A stretch of 64,000 nt of DNA from Mycobacterium sp. GTDB lineage: Bacteria; Actinomycetota; Actinomycetes; Mycobacteriales; Mycobacteriaceae. Position 1 is the stretch's first letter. Every line of letters begins with the position of its first letter. Positions 25,421 to 35,969 of this stretch are shown piece after piece. The position numbers and the translations under genes are program-made. The stretch lies in the NCBI GenBank assembly GCA_018883075.1, contig VEQU01000001.1:1-64000 (forward strand), written 5' to 3'. The notes beneath the pieces were generated by a model. That model ran no database searches and was not told the origin of the DNA. It was given only the letters and a program-made list of their open reading frames with translations.

Positions 25421-26969
25421 GTCTCCATGCACGCCCAGAACGCTCGAGCATCGCGAACGATGATTCCGGTCCCCAGCTGCCGGACTCGTAGGGGTCGGGT
25501 TTACCGTGCTTCGCCCAGTACTCCAGCGCCGGATCAAGGATCTCCCAGGACAATTCGACTTCGGCATTGCTGGGGAACAGCGAGGGCTCGCCCAGCAGCA
25601 CGTCGAGGATCAGCCGCTCGTAGGCCTCCGGGGAGTCCTCGGCGAACGCCGACCCGTAGGAGAAGTCCATGTTGACGTCGCGCACCTCCATGGCACTACC
25701 GGGCACCTTGGAGCCGAACCGCAGCGTGATGCCCTCATCCGGCTGTACCCGGATCACCAGTGCGTTCTGCCCGAGCTCCTCGGTCATAGTGGCGTCGAAC
25801 GGTAGATGCGGCGCCCGCTTGAACATCAGCGCGATCTCGGTGACCCGGCGGCCCAGTCGCTTTCCGCTGCGCAGATAGAAGGGGACGCCGGCCCAGCGCC
25901 TGGTATCCACCTCGAGGGTGATCGCGGCGAAGGTCTCGGTGACCGACGTCTTGGAGAACCCGTCCTCATCGAGCAACCCGACAACGTGCTGTCCGCCCTG
26001 CCAGCCGGCGGCATACTGGCCACGCGCGGTGGTGAGGTCCAGCGGGCGGGTCAGCTCGGTGGCGGCCAGCACCTTGATCTTCTCGGCCTTCACCTCCTCA
26101 GGCCCGAAGTTGACCGGTTCCTCCATCGCGGTCAGCGCGAGCAGTTGCAGGAGGTGGTTCTGTATGACGTCGCGGGCGGCGCCGATGCCGTCGTAGTAGC
26201 CCGCACGGCCGCCGAGGCCGATGTCCTCGGCCATGGTGATCTGGACACTGTCGACGTAGTGGCTGTTCCAGATCGGCTCGTAGAGCTCGTTGGCGAATCG
26301 CAGGGCGAGGATGTTCTGAACGGTCTCCTTTCCCAGATAGTGGTCGATGCGGAACACCGACTGCTCGGGGAAGACGCTGTTGACCACGGCGTTGAGTTCC
26401 CTGGCGCTGGCCAGGTCGTGTCCGAACGGTTTCTCGATCACCACCCGGCTCCACCGGCCGTCTTGCGGGTCGGCCAGCCCGGAACGCTTCAGCTGCTCGC
26501 ACACCACCGGGAAGGCGTTCGGCGGGATCGACAGGTAGAAGGCGTGGTTGCCGCCCGTGCCGCGTTCGGCGTCGAGCTTCTCCAGTGTCTCGGCCAGCCG
26601 GGCGAATGACGCCTCGTCGTCGAAACTGCCCTGCACGAAACGAATGCCCTCGGCCAGCCGGTCCCACACCTCCTGGCGGAACGGGGTCCGGGCGTGTTCC
26701 TTGACCGCGTCGTGGACGATCTTGCCGAAATCCTCGTCAACCCAGTCCCGGCGGGCGAAACCCACCAGTGCGAACGAGGGCGGCAGCAGCCCCCGATTGG
26801 CCAGGTCATAGATCGCCGGCATGAGCTTCTTGCGGGACAGGTCGCCGGTGACGCCGAAGATGACCACCCCGCACGGGCCGGCGATCCGCGGCATACGCTT
26901 GTCCCGCTTGTCGCGCAGCGGGTTATGCCAACCGTGCGGCACGGGCGTCGCTGCCCCCGCAGAACTCAT
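25413..26969 (-). CDS. zwf: glucose-6-phosphate 1-dehydrogenase
   Basis: [36 protein letters not shown]. Confidence 0.96.
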   Translation of the reverse strand: MSSAGAATPVPHGWHNPLRDKRDKRMPRIAGPCGVVIFGVTGDLSRKKLMPAIYDLANRGLLPPSFALVGFARRDWVDEDFGKIVHDAVKEHARTPFRQEVWDRLAEGIRFVQGSFDDEASFARLAETLEKLDAERGTGGNHAFYLSIPPNAFPVVCEQLKRSGLADPQDGRWSRVVIEKPFGHDLASARELNAVVNSVFPEQSVFRIDHYLGKETVQNILALRFANELYEPIWNSHYVDSVQITMAEDIGLGGRAGYYDGIGAARDVIQNHLLQLLALTAMEEPVNFGPEEVKAEKIKVLAATELTRPLDLTTARGQYAAGWQGGQHVVGLLDEDGFSKTSVTETFAAITLEVDTRRWAGVPFYLRSGKRLGRRVTEIALMFKRAPHLPFDATMTEELGQNALVIRVQPDEGITLRFGSKVPGSAMEVRDVNMDFSYGSAFAEDSPEAYERLILDVLLGEPSLFPSNAEVELSWEILDPALEYWAKHGKPDPYESGSWGPESSFAMLERSGRAWRRP

Positions 26970-28084
26970 TTCTTCGCGGCGTCCAACTGAATCTGGGTGG
27001 CGTCGAGCAGTTCCTGCCAGGATTTCTCGAACTTGTCCACGCCGTCCTCCTCAAGGTGGCAGAACACATCGGCGAGGTCGATGCCGATCGCCTCGAGGTC
27101 GTCGAACACTGTCTGTGCGCCCGCCGTGGTCCCGGCAATGGTATTGCCGTGGACGCGCCCGTGGTCGGCCACGGCCGCCATGGTCTTCTCGGGCATGGTG
27201 TTGACCGTGTCGGGGGCCACCAACTCGGTGACGTAGAGCGTGTCGGAGTAGTCCGGGTTCTTCACGCCCGTCGACGCCCACAGTGGGCGCTGCACCCAGG
27301 CGCCCGCCTCGGCCAGTGGCGTCCACCGTCCGCCCGAACAGAACACCTCTTCATAGGCGGCGTAAGCCAGCCGCGCATTGGCGACACCGGCCTTACCCCG
27401 CAGCGCCAGTGCCTCCTTGGTGCCGATCTTCTCCAGCCGCTTGTCGATCTCGGTGTCCACCCTGGAGACGAAGAACGACGCGACGGAGTGAATGGTGTTG
27501 AGGTCATGACCGGCCGCCTTCGCAGCCTCCAGGCCGGCGAGGTAGGCGTCCATCACCGCTCGGTGCCGCTCGACGGAGAAGATCAGGGTGACGTTCACCG
27601 AAATACCCTCGGCCAGAACGGCGGTGATGGCCGGCAGTCCGGCGATGGTCGCGGGGATCTTGATCAGAAGGTTGGGCCTGTCCACGATCTTCCAGAGCTC
27701 GATGGCCTGCAGGATCGTCTTGTCGGTGTCGTGCGCCAGTCGCGGATCGACCTCGATCGACACCCGGCCGTCCACTCCGTTGGAGTGCTTCCACTGCGGC
27801 CGCAACACATCGCAGGCCTCGCGGACGTCATCGGTGGTGGCGGTGCGGATGGTGGCGTCGACATCGGCTCCGCGCGCGGCCAGTTCGGCCACCTGTGAGC
27901 TGTAGGCGGTGCCCTTCGACAGGGCCGCCTGGAAGATCGAGGGGTTGGTGGTCACCCCGACCACGCTCCAGGTGTCGATCAGCTCCTGCAGGTTGCCCGA
28001 CCGCAGCCGGTCGCGGGACAGGTCATCGAGCCAGACGGAGACGCCTTCGGCCGACAGCGCCGCGAGGTTTGGATTCTGTGACAT
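26966..28084 (-). CDS. tal: transaldolase
   Basis: [54 protein letters not shown]; start cat at 28082-28084. Confidence 0.95.
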   Translation of the reverse strand: MSQNPNLAALSAEGVSVWLDDLSRDRLRSGNLQELIDTWSVVGVTTNPSIFQAALSKGTAYSSQVAELAARGADVDATIRTATTDDVREACDVLRPQWKHSNGVDGRVSIEVDPRLAHDTDKTILQAIELWKIVDRPNLLIKIPATIAGLPAITAVLAEGISVNVTLIFSVERHRAVMDAYLAGLEAAKAAGHDLNTIHSVASFFVSRVDTEIDKRLEKIGTKEALALRGKAGVANARLAYAAYEEVFCSGGRWTPLAEAGAWVQRPLWASTGVKNPDYSDTLYVTELVAPDTVNTMPEKTMAAVADHGRVHGNTIAGTTAGAQTVFDDLEAIGIDLADVFCHLEEDGVDKFEKSWQELLDATQIQLDAAKK

Positions 28085-28122
28085 GGAGAGCTCCTCGGGT
28101 CGAGTTATAACCGGGTTGATCG

Positions 28123-30213
28123 TCAGTTGTCGATGGCGCGTTCCGCGGCCGCCACGACGGCTTGCGGGGTGAACCCGAACTCGCGGAACAAGGTTTTGTC
28201 GTCGGCGGAGGCGCCGTAATGCTCGATGGAGATGATCTCTCCGGTGTCGCCGACGAACTTGTACCAGCTCTGCGCGACGCCGGCCTCGACGGCGACGCGG
28301 GCCGACACGTCCGGCGGCAGCACATGGTCGCGGTACTCCTGCGGCTGGGCCTCGAACCACTCGACGCAGGGCATCGAGACGACGCAGGCCCTGATGTCCC
28401 TGTCGGCCAACATCTTTGCCGCCTCGACGGCCAGTTGAACCTCGGATCCGGTGGCGATGATGATCACATCCGCGTCGGCCGCTCCGCATTCGCCGAGTAC
28501 GTAACCGCCACGGGCCACCCCTTCGCTACTGGTGCCTTCCAGCACCGGCACGCCCTGGCGGGTCAGGATCAGGCCGGTGGGGCCACTGCCGGAGCCGCGT
28601 TCCAGGATCGTGCGCCAGGCGTAGGCGGTCTCGTTCGGGTCGGCCGGGCGCACCACCGACAGCTTCGGGATGGCCCGCAACGCAGCCAGGTGCTCGATCG
28701 GCTGGTGGGTCGGGCCGTCCTCGCCGAGGCCGATCGAGTCGTGCGTCCACACGTAGATGGGATCGATGTCCATCAGCGCCGCCAGTCGTACCGCCGGGCG
28801 CATGTAATCGGCGAACTGCAGGAAGGTTCCGCCGTACGCGCGAGTCGGGCCGTGCAGCACGATTCCGGAGAGAATGGCGCCCATCGCGTGCTCGCGAATG
28901 CCGAAGTGCAGGGTTCGGCCGTACCAGGTGGCGGTCCAGTCCTCGGTGGAGATCGACGGCGGGCCGAACGATTTGGCGCCCTTCATCGTGGTGTTGTTGC
29001 TGCCGGCCAGGTCGGCCGAGCCGCCCCACAGTTCCGGCAGCTTGGGGCCGATGGCCGAGAGCACATCCCCGGAGGCGGCGCGGGTGGCGACCGCCTTGGA
29101 GCCGGGTTCCCAGTACGGCAGGTCGGCGTCCCAGCCGTCGGGAAGGGTGCCTGCGAGCAGGCGGTCGAGCAGCTTCTTGCGATCCGGCTCGCGCTTGGCC
29201 CAGGCGTCGAATTCCGACTGCCAGGTCCGGTGTGCCGCCCGGCCGCGCTCGACGAGTCCGCGGGTGTGCGCGATCACCTCTTCGGACACCTCGAAGGTCT
29301 TGTCCGGGTCGAATCCGAGGACCCGCTTGGTGGCGGCCACCTCCTCGTCGCCCAGGGCCGATCCGTGCACACCCCCGGTGTTCATCTTGGTGGGCGCGGG
29401 GTAGCCGATGATGGTGCGCAGCGCGATGAACGACGGCTTGTCGGTCACCCTCTTCGCCGTTTCGATCGCCGCCTCGAGGCCGGCCACGTTCTCGCCGCCC
29501 TCGACGGTCTGCACATGCCAGCCATATGCCTCGTAGCGGGCCGGGGTGTTCTCGGTGAACGCGATCTTGGTGCTGTGCTCGATGGAGATCTCGTTGTCGT
29601 CCCAGATGACGATGAGGTTGCCCAGTTCCTGGGTGCCGGCCAGTGAGCACGCCTCGCTGGTCACGCCCTCCTGCATGTCGCCGTCCGAGGCGATCACGTA
29701 GATGAAGTGGTCGAACGGGCTGGTGCCTGGTGCGGCGTCGGGGTCGAACAGACCGCGCTCGTAGCGGGCGGCCATCGCCATACCCACTGCCGAGGCCAGA
29801 CCCTGGCCCAGCGGTCCGGTGGTGATTTCCACGCCCTTGGTGTGCCGGAACTCGGGGTGGCCGGGGGTCTTCGAGTCCCAGGTCCGCAGCGCCTCGATAT
29901 CGGACAGCTCCAGGCCGAACCCGCCGAGGTAGAGCTGGATGTAGAGGGTGAGGCTGGAGTGCCCGCAAGACAGCACGAACCGGTCCCGGCCCAGCCATGC
30001 CGTGTCGCTCGGGTCATGCCGCATCACCCGCTGGAACAGCGTGTATGCCGCCGGCGCCAGGCTCATCGCCGTGCCGGGATGGCCGTTGCCGACCTTCTGC
30101 ACCGCGTCGGCCGCCAGCACCCGGGCCGTGTCGACGGCGCGCGAGTCCAGCTCGGTCCAGTCGCCAGGGTGGTGCGGCCGGGTCAGCGCGGAAATCTCTT
30201 CGAGCGTGGTCAC
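28123..30213 (-). CDS. tkt: transketolase
   Basis: [42 protein letters not shown] motif; GTG start at 30213. Confidence 0.96.
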   Translation of the reverse strand: MTTLEEISALTRPHHPGDWTELDSRAVDTARVLAADAVQKVGNGHPGTAMSLAPAAYTLFQRVMRHDPSDTAWLGRDRFVLSCGHSSLTLYIQLYLGGFGLELSDIEALRTWDSKTPGHPEFRHTKGVEITTGPLGQGLASAVGMAMAARYERGLFDPDAAPGTSPFDHFIYVIASDGDMQEGVTSEACSLAGTQELGNLIVIWDDNEISIEHSTKIAFTENTPARYEAYGWHVQTVEGGENVAGLEAAIETAKRVTDKPSFIALRTIIGYPAPTKMNTGGVHGSALGDEEVAATKRVLGFDPDKTFEVSEEVIAHTRGLVERGRAAHRTWQSEFDAWAKREPDRKKLLDRLLAGTLPDGWDADLPYWEPGSKAVATRAASGDVLSAIGPKLPELWGGSADLAGSNNTTMKGAKSFGPPSISTEDWTATWYGRTLHFGIREHAMGAILSGIVLHGPTRAYGGTFLQFADYMRPAVRLAALMDIDPIYVWTHDSIGLGEDGPTHQPIEHLAALRAIPKLSVVRPADPNETAYAWRTILERGSGSGPTGLILTRQGVPVLEGTSSEGVARGGYVLGECGAADADVIIIATGSEVQLAVEAAKMLADRDIRACVVSMPCVEWFEAQPQEYRDHVLPPDVSARVAVEAGVAQSWYKFVGDTGEIISIEHYGASADDKTLFREFGFTPQAVVAAAERAIDN

Positions 30214-30216
30214 AGA

Positions 30217-30237
30217 TTCACTCCTGGTTCACTCCTG
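30217..30237 (-). repeat. near-perfect 11-bp tandem repeat giving two Shine-Dalgarno-like AGGAG copies before tkt
   Basis: + strand ttcactcctgg / ttcactcctg(c); rc caggagtgaa x2, proximal AGGAG 7 nt from GTG. Confidence 0.8.
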
Positions 30238-30421
30238 CTCAAACCGGGTTCTCGCCCCTTACCTTCTGCGCCCCTCACCCTAGTGCCGGGTATCGCACCG
30301 GCAGGACCGAATGGGCTGCACACGGCATCCGGGACTGGACTACCATCCTCTGTAGTAGACACCGTCTGATGTAGATGAGGTCCGGCTATGGGGGCTGCCC
30401 CGGCCGGGAAGGAGCGCTCGG

Positions 30422-31363
30422 GTGAAGATCGGCGAAGACCGCGTCGTCGGTGACGCCCTCGCCACCACGTCGGGACGCATCCGCACCCGCCTGCTGGGGT
30501 ATCTGGCACTGACCAAGCCGCGCGTCATCGAGTTGCTGCTGGTGACCACGATCCCGGCGATGCTGCTCGCCTCCCGCGGTTCGGTGGATCCGGTGCTGAT
30601 CTTCAACACACTCTTCGGCGGAATGCTCGCCGCGGGTGGCGCAAACACGCTCAACTGCGTGGCCGACGCCGATATCGACAAGGTGATGAAGCGCACCGCG
30701 GGCCGGCCGTTGGCCCGCGCCGCGGTTCCCCGCAGTCACGCGCTGGTCTTCGGCCTCGCGCTGTCGGTCGCGTCATTCTTCTGGCTGTGGTGGACCACCA
30801 ACCTGCTGTCGGCCCATCTGGCCGCCGCCACCATCGCCTTCTACGTCCTGATCTACACCCTGGTGCTCAAACGTCGCACCGCGCAGAACGTGGTGTGGGG
30901 CGGGGCGGCCGGATGCATGCCCGTGATGATCGGCTGGTCCGCAGTCACCGGCACCGTCGGCTGGCAGGCACTGGTGATGTTCGCGGTCATCTTCTTCTGG
31001 ACTCCGCCGCACACCTGGGCGCTGGCGATGAAGTACAAGGAGGATTACGCGGCTGCGGGGGTTCCGATGCTGCCGGTGGTCGCCACCGAACGCCACGTCG
31101 CCAACCAGATCGTCGTCTACACCTGGCTGACGGTGGCGGCGACGCTGGCGCTGATACCGGCCGCGGGCTGGCTCTACGCAGCGGTCGCGGTGCTGGCCGG
31201 CGGCTGGTTCCTGGCGCTGGCCCACCGGCTGCGTGCGGGGGTGCGCCGCGGCGAGGCGGTCAAACCGCTCAAGCTGTTCCTGCAGTCCAACAACTATCTG
31301 GCCGCGGTGTTCTGCGCGCTCGCGGTGGACTCGGTCATCCCGCTGCCGTTGCTGTTCGGCTGA
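30422..31363 (+). CDS. ctaB: protoheme IX farnesyltransferase (heme O synthase)
   Basis: [46 protein letters not shown]; multi-TM. Confidence 0.95.
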   Translation: MKIGEDRVVGDALATTSGRIRTRLLGYLALTKPRVIELLLVTTIPAMLLASRGSVDPVLIFNTLFGGMLAAGGANTLNCVADADIDKVMKRTAGRPLARAAVPRSHALVFGLALSVASFFWLWWTTNLLSAHLAAATIAFYVLIYTLVLKRRTAQNVVWGGAAGCMPVMIGWSAVTGTVGWQALVMFAVIFFWTPPHTWALAMKYKEDYAAAGVPMLPVVATERHVANQIVVYTWLTVAATLALIPAAGWLYAAVAVLAGGWFLALAHRLRAGVRRGEAVKPLKLFLQSNNYLAAVFCALAVDSVIPLPLLFG

Positions 31364-31368
31364 CCCGC

Positions 31369-32343
31369 TCAGGGCATCAGGACGATCGACCCCGTGGTCT
31401 TCCGGCCCTGCAGATCCTCGTGGGCGCGCTGCGCCTCGGCCAACGGGTAGTGGTCGCCGACGGTGATGGTGAGCGAACCGTCGGCGATCGCGTCCATGAG
31501 CTCACCGGCCCGCCAGGCGAACTCGTCGGGTGTGCGGATGAAGTGCGCGAGGTTGGGTCGGGTCAGGAAGACCGAACCGGCGGCGTTGAGGCGCTGCGGA
31601 TCCACCGGAGGCACCGGACCGCTGGCCGCGCCGAACAGTGCCAAGGTGCCGCGGACGGCGAGGCTGGCGAGGCTGGCGTCGAATGTGGACTTACCCACGC
31701 CGTCATAGGCCGCATCGACACCGCGCCCGCCGGTGAGATCGCGCACCCGCGCGGCGAACTCGGAGGTGTCGTCGGGATACTCGAGCACTTCAACCGCACC
31801 AGCCTGCCGGGACGCTTCGGCCTTGGCGGGGGTGGAAGCGGTCGTGATGACCCGCGCACCGATGCTGGTCGCCCACTGGGTCAGGATCAGCCCGACTCCG
31901 CCCGCGCCGGCATGGACCAGCAGCCAGTCCTGCGGGGACACCGCATGGACGGACTTGATCAGATAGTGGGCAGTCAGGCCCTTCAACAGAGCCGAAGCGA
32001 TGGCATCGGAAGCCACCGAATCCGGAACGTAGGCAACGAAATCAGCGGGTGCCGTGCAGAACTCGGCGTAGGCGCCGCTCGCACTCGCCGTCGCCACCCG
32101 GTCACCTGCCTTGATCGCCGGGACATCGTCACCGACTGCGGTGACGGTGCCGCACACCTCCTGGCCCACGGTGAACGGCACCTGCCGCGGGTACAGCCCC
32201 GATCGGAAGTAGGTGTCGATGTAGTTCACGCCGATCGCGTCGGCGGCGATCACCACCTCGCCGCGGCCGGGTGAGGGCACCGGCTTCTCGACACAGCGAA
32301 GAACCTCCGGGCCGCCCGTCTCCGCGACTTCGACCGCACGCAT
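31369..32343 (-). CDS. qor: NADPH:quinone oxidoreductase (zinc-independent MDR family)
   Basis: MRAVEVAETGGPEVLRCVEKPVPSPGRGEVVI, VHAGAGGVGLILTQWA; alternative ATG at 32355. Confidence 0.9.
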   Translation of the reverse strand: MRAVEVAETGGPEVLRCVEKPVPSPGRGEVVIAADAIGVNYIDTYFRSGLYPRQVPFTVGQEVCGTVTAVGDDVPAIKAGDRVATASASGAYAEFCTAPADFVAYVPDSVASDAIASALLKGLTAHYLIKSVHAVSPQDWLLVHAGAGGVGLILTQWATSIGARVITTASTPAKAEASRQAGAVEVLEYPDDTSEFAARVRDLTGGRGVDAAYDGVGKSTFDASLASLAVRGTLALFGAASGPVPPVDPQRLNAAGSVFLTRPNLAHFIRTPDEFAWRAGELMDAIADGSLTITVGDHYPLAEAQRAHEDLQGRKTTGSIVLMP

Positions 32344-32375
32344 GACCGCACGCATGTCACTATCATCCACTACCA

Positions 32376-33314
32376 ATGAAGCTCGCCCGCCCGAACGTCT
32401 TCCATCCGCGCATCGTGCTGGCCGCCTGTGCCCAACTCCCCGACGGAGACGGGGACGACGCCGGCCTGATCGGTGCGCTGCGCGCCCGCGGTCTACATGC
32501 CCGCTGGATGGCCTGGGACGATCCGCGCACCGAGAAGGCGGATCTGGTGATCCTGCGAGCCGCGTGGGACTACGCCCAGAGGCGTTCTGAGTTCCTGGCC
32601 TGGGCAGCCAGGGTGCCCAACCTCCTGAACGCACCCGCGGTGTTGGCGTGGAACTCCGACAAGCATTACCTCGCCGAACTGGCCGCGGCCGGTGTCCCCG
32701 TGGTGCCGTCGGCGTTCATCGAGCCGGGTCAGAAGATTCGTGTGCCGCGCGGTGAAGTCGTGGTGAAGCCGGCGATCGGGGCCGGATCCGTCGATACTCT
32801 GCGGTTCGCGGTCCGCGATGCCGCCGCCGCGCACGCGACGCGGCTGTTGGCTGCCGGCCGCAGTGTCCTGGTTCAGTCGTATGACGCCCGGGTCGAGGCG
32901 GGGGAGACCGCGCTGGTCTTTCTCGGCGGTGAGCAGTCGCACGCGTTCGTAAAGGCGCCGATTCTGCCGCCGGACGGGCGGCGGCCCCGGTTCGACGACT
33001 CGGGGACCTTCGCCACCGAGATGCTCGCCCCGGCCGATCCCGATGTCGAACTGTGGGAGTTGGGGTACACCGCTCTGGATGCCGCGGCTGCCCGGCTGGG
33101 AGTGCAGCGGGGCGAATTCCTGTACGCACGCGTCGATCTGATCGGCACCGGCGATGACGCCATTGTGCTGGAACTGGAGCTCATCGAACCGTCGCTGGGC
33201 TGGCGACAGCTCGACAGCGGCACCCGCGAGTTACGGCAGCGCGACTTCGCGCTGCACGTCGAGGCGGCGCTGGACCGGCTCGGCCTCGGTCCGCTGTCGC
33301 GTCGACGCCCATAA
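32376..33314 (+). CDS. ATP-grasp-like protein of unknown substrate (Rv1455-like)
   Basis: MKLARPNVFHPRIVLAACAQLPDGDGDDAGLIGALRARG...VVKPAIGAGSVDTLRF...VQSYDARVEAGETALVFLGGEQSHAF. Confidence 0.78.
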   Translation: MKLARPNVFHPRIVLAACAQLPDGDGDDAGLIGALRARGLHARWMAWDDPRTEKADLVILRAAWDYAQRRSEFLAWAARVPNLLNAPAVLAWNSDKHYLAELAAAGVPVVPSAFIEPGQKIRVPRGEVVVKPAIGAGSVDTLRFAVRDAAAAHATRLLAAGRSVLVQSYDARVEAGETALVFLGGEQSHAFVKAPILPPDGRRPRFDDSGTFATEMLAPADPDVELWELGYTALDAAAARLGVQRGEFLYARVDLIGTGDDAIVLELELIEPSLGWRQLDSGTRELRQRDFALHVEAALDRLGLGPLSRRRP

Positions 33315-34220
33315 CGCGGCGGTGGCGGCGGTACACGCGGCGGCGCCGGCGACGTGCGCCGCGACCAGGGCCGCCGGTATGCCGGTGCGGTACTGCACCA
33401 GGCCGATCAGGCCCTGCCCGGCCACCAGGGCGATCAGCACTCCCAGTCGCCGGATGACGGCGCGCGGTGCGGTGACTGCCAGCAACCCTGCGCCCAGGCC
33501 GATCAACAGGCACAGGTAGGCGATCAGAAAATTCGCGTGCAGGTGCACCAGTGTGACGATCTCGACCTGCAGACGCGGTACCGGTCGTTGCAGGCCCTTG
33601 TCGCCGGCATGGGGGCCCGCACCGGTCACCAGGGTCCCGGTCACCAGCGTGGCGGCGAGCACGAGTGCGCTCAGTAATGTCAACGCGCGCAACGGTGCAG
33701 CCACCGATGCGACCCGTAGGCCGTCGTCGGGCTCGCCGACTTTCACATAGAGCAGCGTGGCCAGCCACACCATCGCCATCGAAACCAGCAGGTGGATCGC
33801 CACCGTCCACCACAGCAGTCCGGTCAGCACGGTGATGCCGCCTATCACCGCCTGCAGGACGGTTGAGGCGGGCATGAGCCACGCGTAGATGAGGACCTCT
33901 CGTCGCCGGCGCGCCCGAGTGACGGCCAGCACGGCCAGCGCGGCGGTCAGCACCACGACGAACGTCAGCAGCCTGTTCCCGAACTCGACGACCTGGTGGA
34001 CGATCGGAACCTCGGCGTGCGGAACGGGGGTGAAGCTGCCCGGAAAGCACTGCGGCCACGTCGGGCATCCCAGTCCTGATGCGGTCACTCGGACGACGGC
34101 ACCGGTCACCGAGATGAGCGCCTGGCTGAGCACCACGGCGGCGGCGATGATGCGCTGGGTCCGCAGGCTTGGCAGCGGAAGCAGGTCCACCAACCGCAGG
34201 AAGGTTCGTCGCAAGCCCAC
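33231..34220 (-). CDS. ctaA: heme A synthase
   Basis: VVRVTASGLGCPTWPQCFPGSFTPVPH, IVHQVVEFGNRLLTFVV, HLHANFLIAYL; GTG (rc) at 34218-34220. Confidence 0.92.
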   Translation of the reverse strand: MGLRRTFLRLVDLLPLPSLRTQRIIAAAVVLSQALISVTGAVVRVTASGLGCPTWPQCFPGSFTPVPHAEVPIVHQVVEFGNRLLTFVVVLTAALAVLAVTRARRRREVLIYAWLMPASTVLQAVIGGITVLTGLLWWTVAIHLLVSMAMVWLATLLYVKVGEPDDGLRVASVAAPLRALTLLSALVLAATLVTGTLVTGAGPHAGDKGLQRPVPRLQVEIVTLVHLHANFLIAYLCLLIGLGAGLLAVTAPRAVIRRLGVLIALVAGQGLIGLVQYRTGIPAALVAAHVAGAAACTAATAALWASTRQRTEAEPVQRRLDVQREVALP

Positions 34221-34242
34221 GGCCCGATGGTAGTTGAGCCGC

Positions 34243-35040
34243 TCAGGTGAACCTGAACCAGCGCAGCGCGCCCAGCGTCGACACCGCCCCCCAGACGGCC
34301 AGCACCGCGATGCCGAACCAGTCGACCGACACCGTCCCGGACGGGCTGACCGCGTGCGAGAGGGCTTCGGTGAGCGCACCCGACGGTGTGAGCCGTGCCG
34401 CCCAGGACAGGGCCGGCGCAATGGTGTTGCTCTCCAGCGTCAGCGCACCGAAACCGGCCAGCACGAACCACAGCAGATTCGCGACGGCGAGCACGATCTC
34501 GGCGCGCAGAGTACCGCCGAGCAACAGGCCCATGGCGACGAAGACGGCGGTGCCCAGGCCGATCAGCAGGGCGCCGAGAGCCAAGCCGGCCGGCGGCGGT
34601 CGCCAGCCCAGGGCAAGGCCGATCCCGCCGAGAAGCAGCGCCTGCAGAAACACCACGCTGACCACGGCGAGCACCTTCCCGGCGATGATTGCCCACACCG
34701 GTAGCGCGGTCGCGCCGAGACGTTTGAGAGCGCCGTAACGGCGGTCGAAGGCGACCGCAATGGCCTGCCCGGTGAATGCGGTGGAGATCACCGCGAGCGC
34801 CATGATCGCCGGGACGAATACAGCGACGCGGGGTTCGGGGAAGTCTCCGAGTGGCAGCAGGCTCAGCCCGACCAGCAGCGTGACCGGGATGAACATCGTC
34901 AACAACAACTGTTCGCCATTGCGCAACAGCAGTTTGAGTTCGAGCCCGTACTGCGCGGAGAGCATCCGGGGAACAGAACTGGTGCGCGGGGCGGGCGTGA
35001 ATGTCCCGGCGGGGAAGAGCTGCGCGCGTGCGCCTGTCAC
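34243..35040 (-). CDS. ABC-2 type transporter permease (Rv1457c-like)
   Basis: six TM segments, LSAQYGLELKLLLRNGEQLLLTMFIPVTLLVGL; GTG start (rc cac 35038-35040), 4-nt overlap with the ATPase. Confidence 0.85.
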   Translation of the reverse strand: MTGARAQLFPAGTFTPAPRTSSVPRMLSAQYGLELKLLLRNGEQLLLTMFIPVTLLVGLSLLPLGDFPEPRVAVFVPAIMALAVISTAFTGQAIAVAFDRRYGALKRLGATALPVWAIIAGKVLAVVSVVFLQALLLGGIGLALGWRPPPAGLALGALLIGLGTAVFVAMGLLLGGTLRAEIVLAVANLLWFVLAGFGALTLESNTIAPALSWAARLTPSGALTEALSHAVSPSGTVSVDWFGIAVLAVWGAVSTLGALRWFRFT

Positions 35041-35969
35041 GGCCGCAACTCCTTGCCGGTCACGTCGAGGAACACATCCTCGAGGCTGCGCTGTTCCACC
35101 CGCATGTCGGTCGCCAGGATGTTCAGCCGCGCGCACCAGGCGGTGACCGTCGCGAGAACCTGCGGGTCGATGGTGCCTTCGACGAGATACTCGCCGGGCA
35201 ACTGCTCGGAGGCCCGATAGCCCTCGGGCAGTGCAGCGATCAGCAGCGAGAGATCCAATCGCCGCGGCGCTGTGAATCGCAACTGGTCCTCGGCGCCGTT
35301 GCGCATCAGCTCCGCGGGTGTGCCGGCGGCCACTGCGGATCCGCGATCGATGATGACGATGTGGTCGGCGAGCTCCTCGGCCTCCTTGAGCTGGTGTGTG
35401 GTCAGCACCACCGTCACCCCGTCTCGGCGCAGCGCGTCGATCAACTCCCACACCACCAGCCGGGCATGGGCGTCCATGCCGGCGGTGGGCTCGTCGAGGA
35501 ACACCAGTTCGGGCCTCCCGACGATGGCACAGCCCAGCGCGAGCCGCTGCTGCTGACCCCCGGACAGCCTGCGGTACGTCGTCTTGGCGGCGTCGGTCAG
35601 GCCCAGGGTGTCCAACAGCCACGCCGGGTCCAGCGGGTTCGCGGCATATGCCGCAACAAGATTCAGCATCTCGCCGGCCCGGGCCGCCGGGTAGCCGCCA
35701 CCGCCCTGCAGCATCACTCCGATCCGCTCGCGAAGCCGCGCGTTGTCCGCGATCGGGTTCAGGCCCAGCACCTCGATGCTGCCGGTATCGGGGGCGACGA
35801 ACCCCTCGCACATCTCCACCGTAGTGGTCTTGCCGGCGCCGTTGGGACCCAGCAGGGCGAGCACTTCGGCGCGGTGCACGTCGAGGTCGAGGCCGGCGAC
35901 CGCGGTGACCGGCCCATAGCGTTTCGAGACTCCGCGCAGACGCACGACGGTCGCTGAGCCGGAGTTCAC
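35037..35969 (-). CDS. ABC transporter ATP-binding protein (Rv1458c-like)
   Basis: Walker A GPNGAGKTTTVEM, LSGGQQQRLALGCAI, FLDEPTAGMDAHAR. Confidence 0.93.
   Translation of the reverse strand: MNSGSATVVRLRGVSKRYGPVTAVAGLDLDVHRAEVLALLGPNGAGKTTTVEMCEGFVAPDTGSIEVLGLNPIADNARLRERIGVMLQGGGGYPAARAGEMLNLVAAYAANPLDPAWLLDTLGLTDAAKTTYRRLSGGQQQRLALGCAIVGRPELVFLDEPTAGMDAHARLVVWELIDALRRDGVTVVLTTHQLKEAEELADHIVIIDRGSAVAAGTPAELMRNGAEDQLRFTAPRRLDLSLLIAALPEGYRASEQLPGEYLVEGTIDPQVLATVTAWCARLNILATDMRVEQRSLEDVFLDVTGKELRP

Noticed and set aside
28162-29646. 494-aa plus-strand ORF antisense to tkt
   Set aside because: Mirror-frame artefact; transketolase is clear on the minus strand.
30787-32274. 495-aa ORF spanning ctaB (alternate frame) and antisense qor
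   Set aside because: No protein family features; overlaps two well-supported genes.
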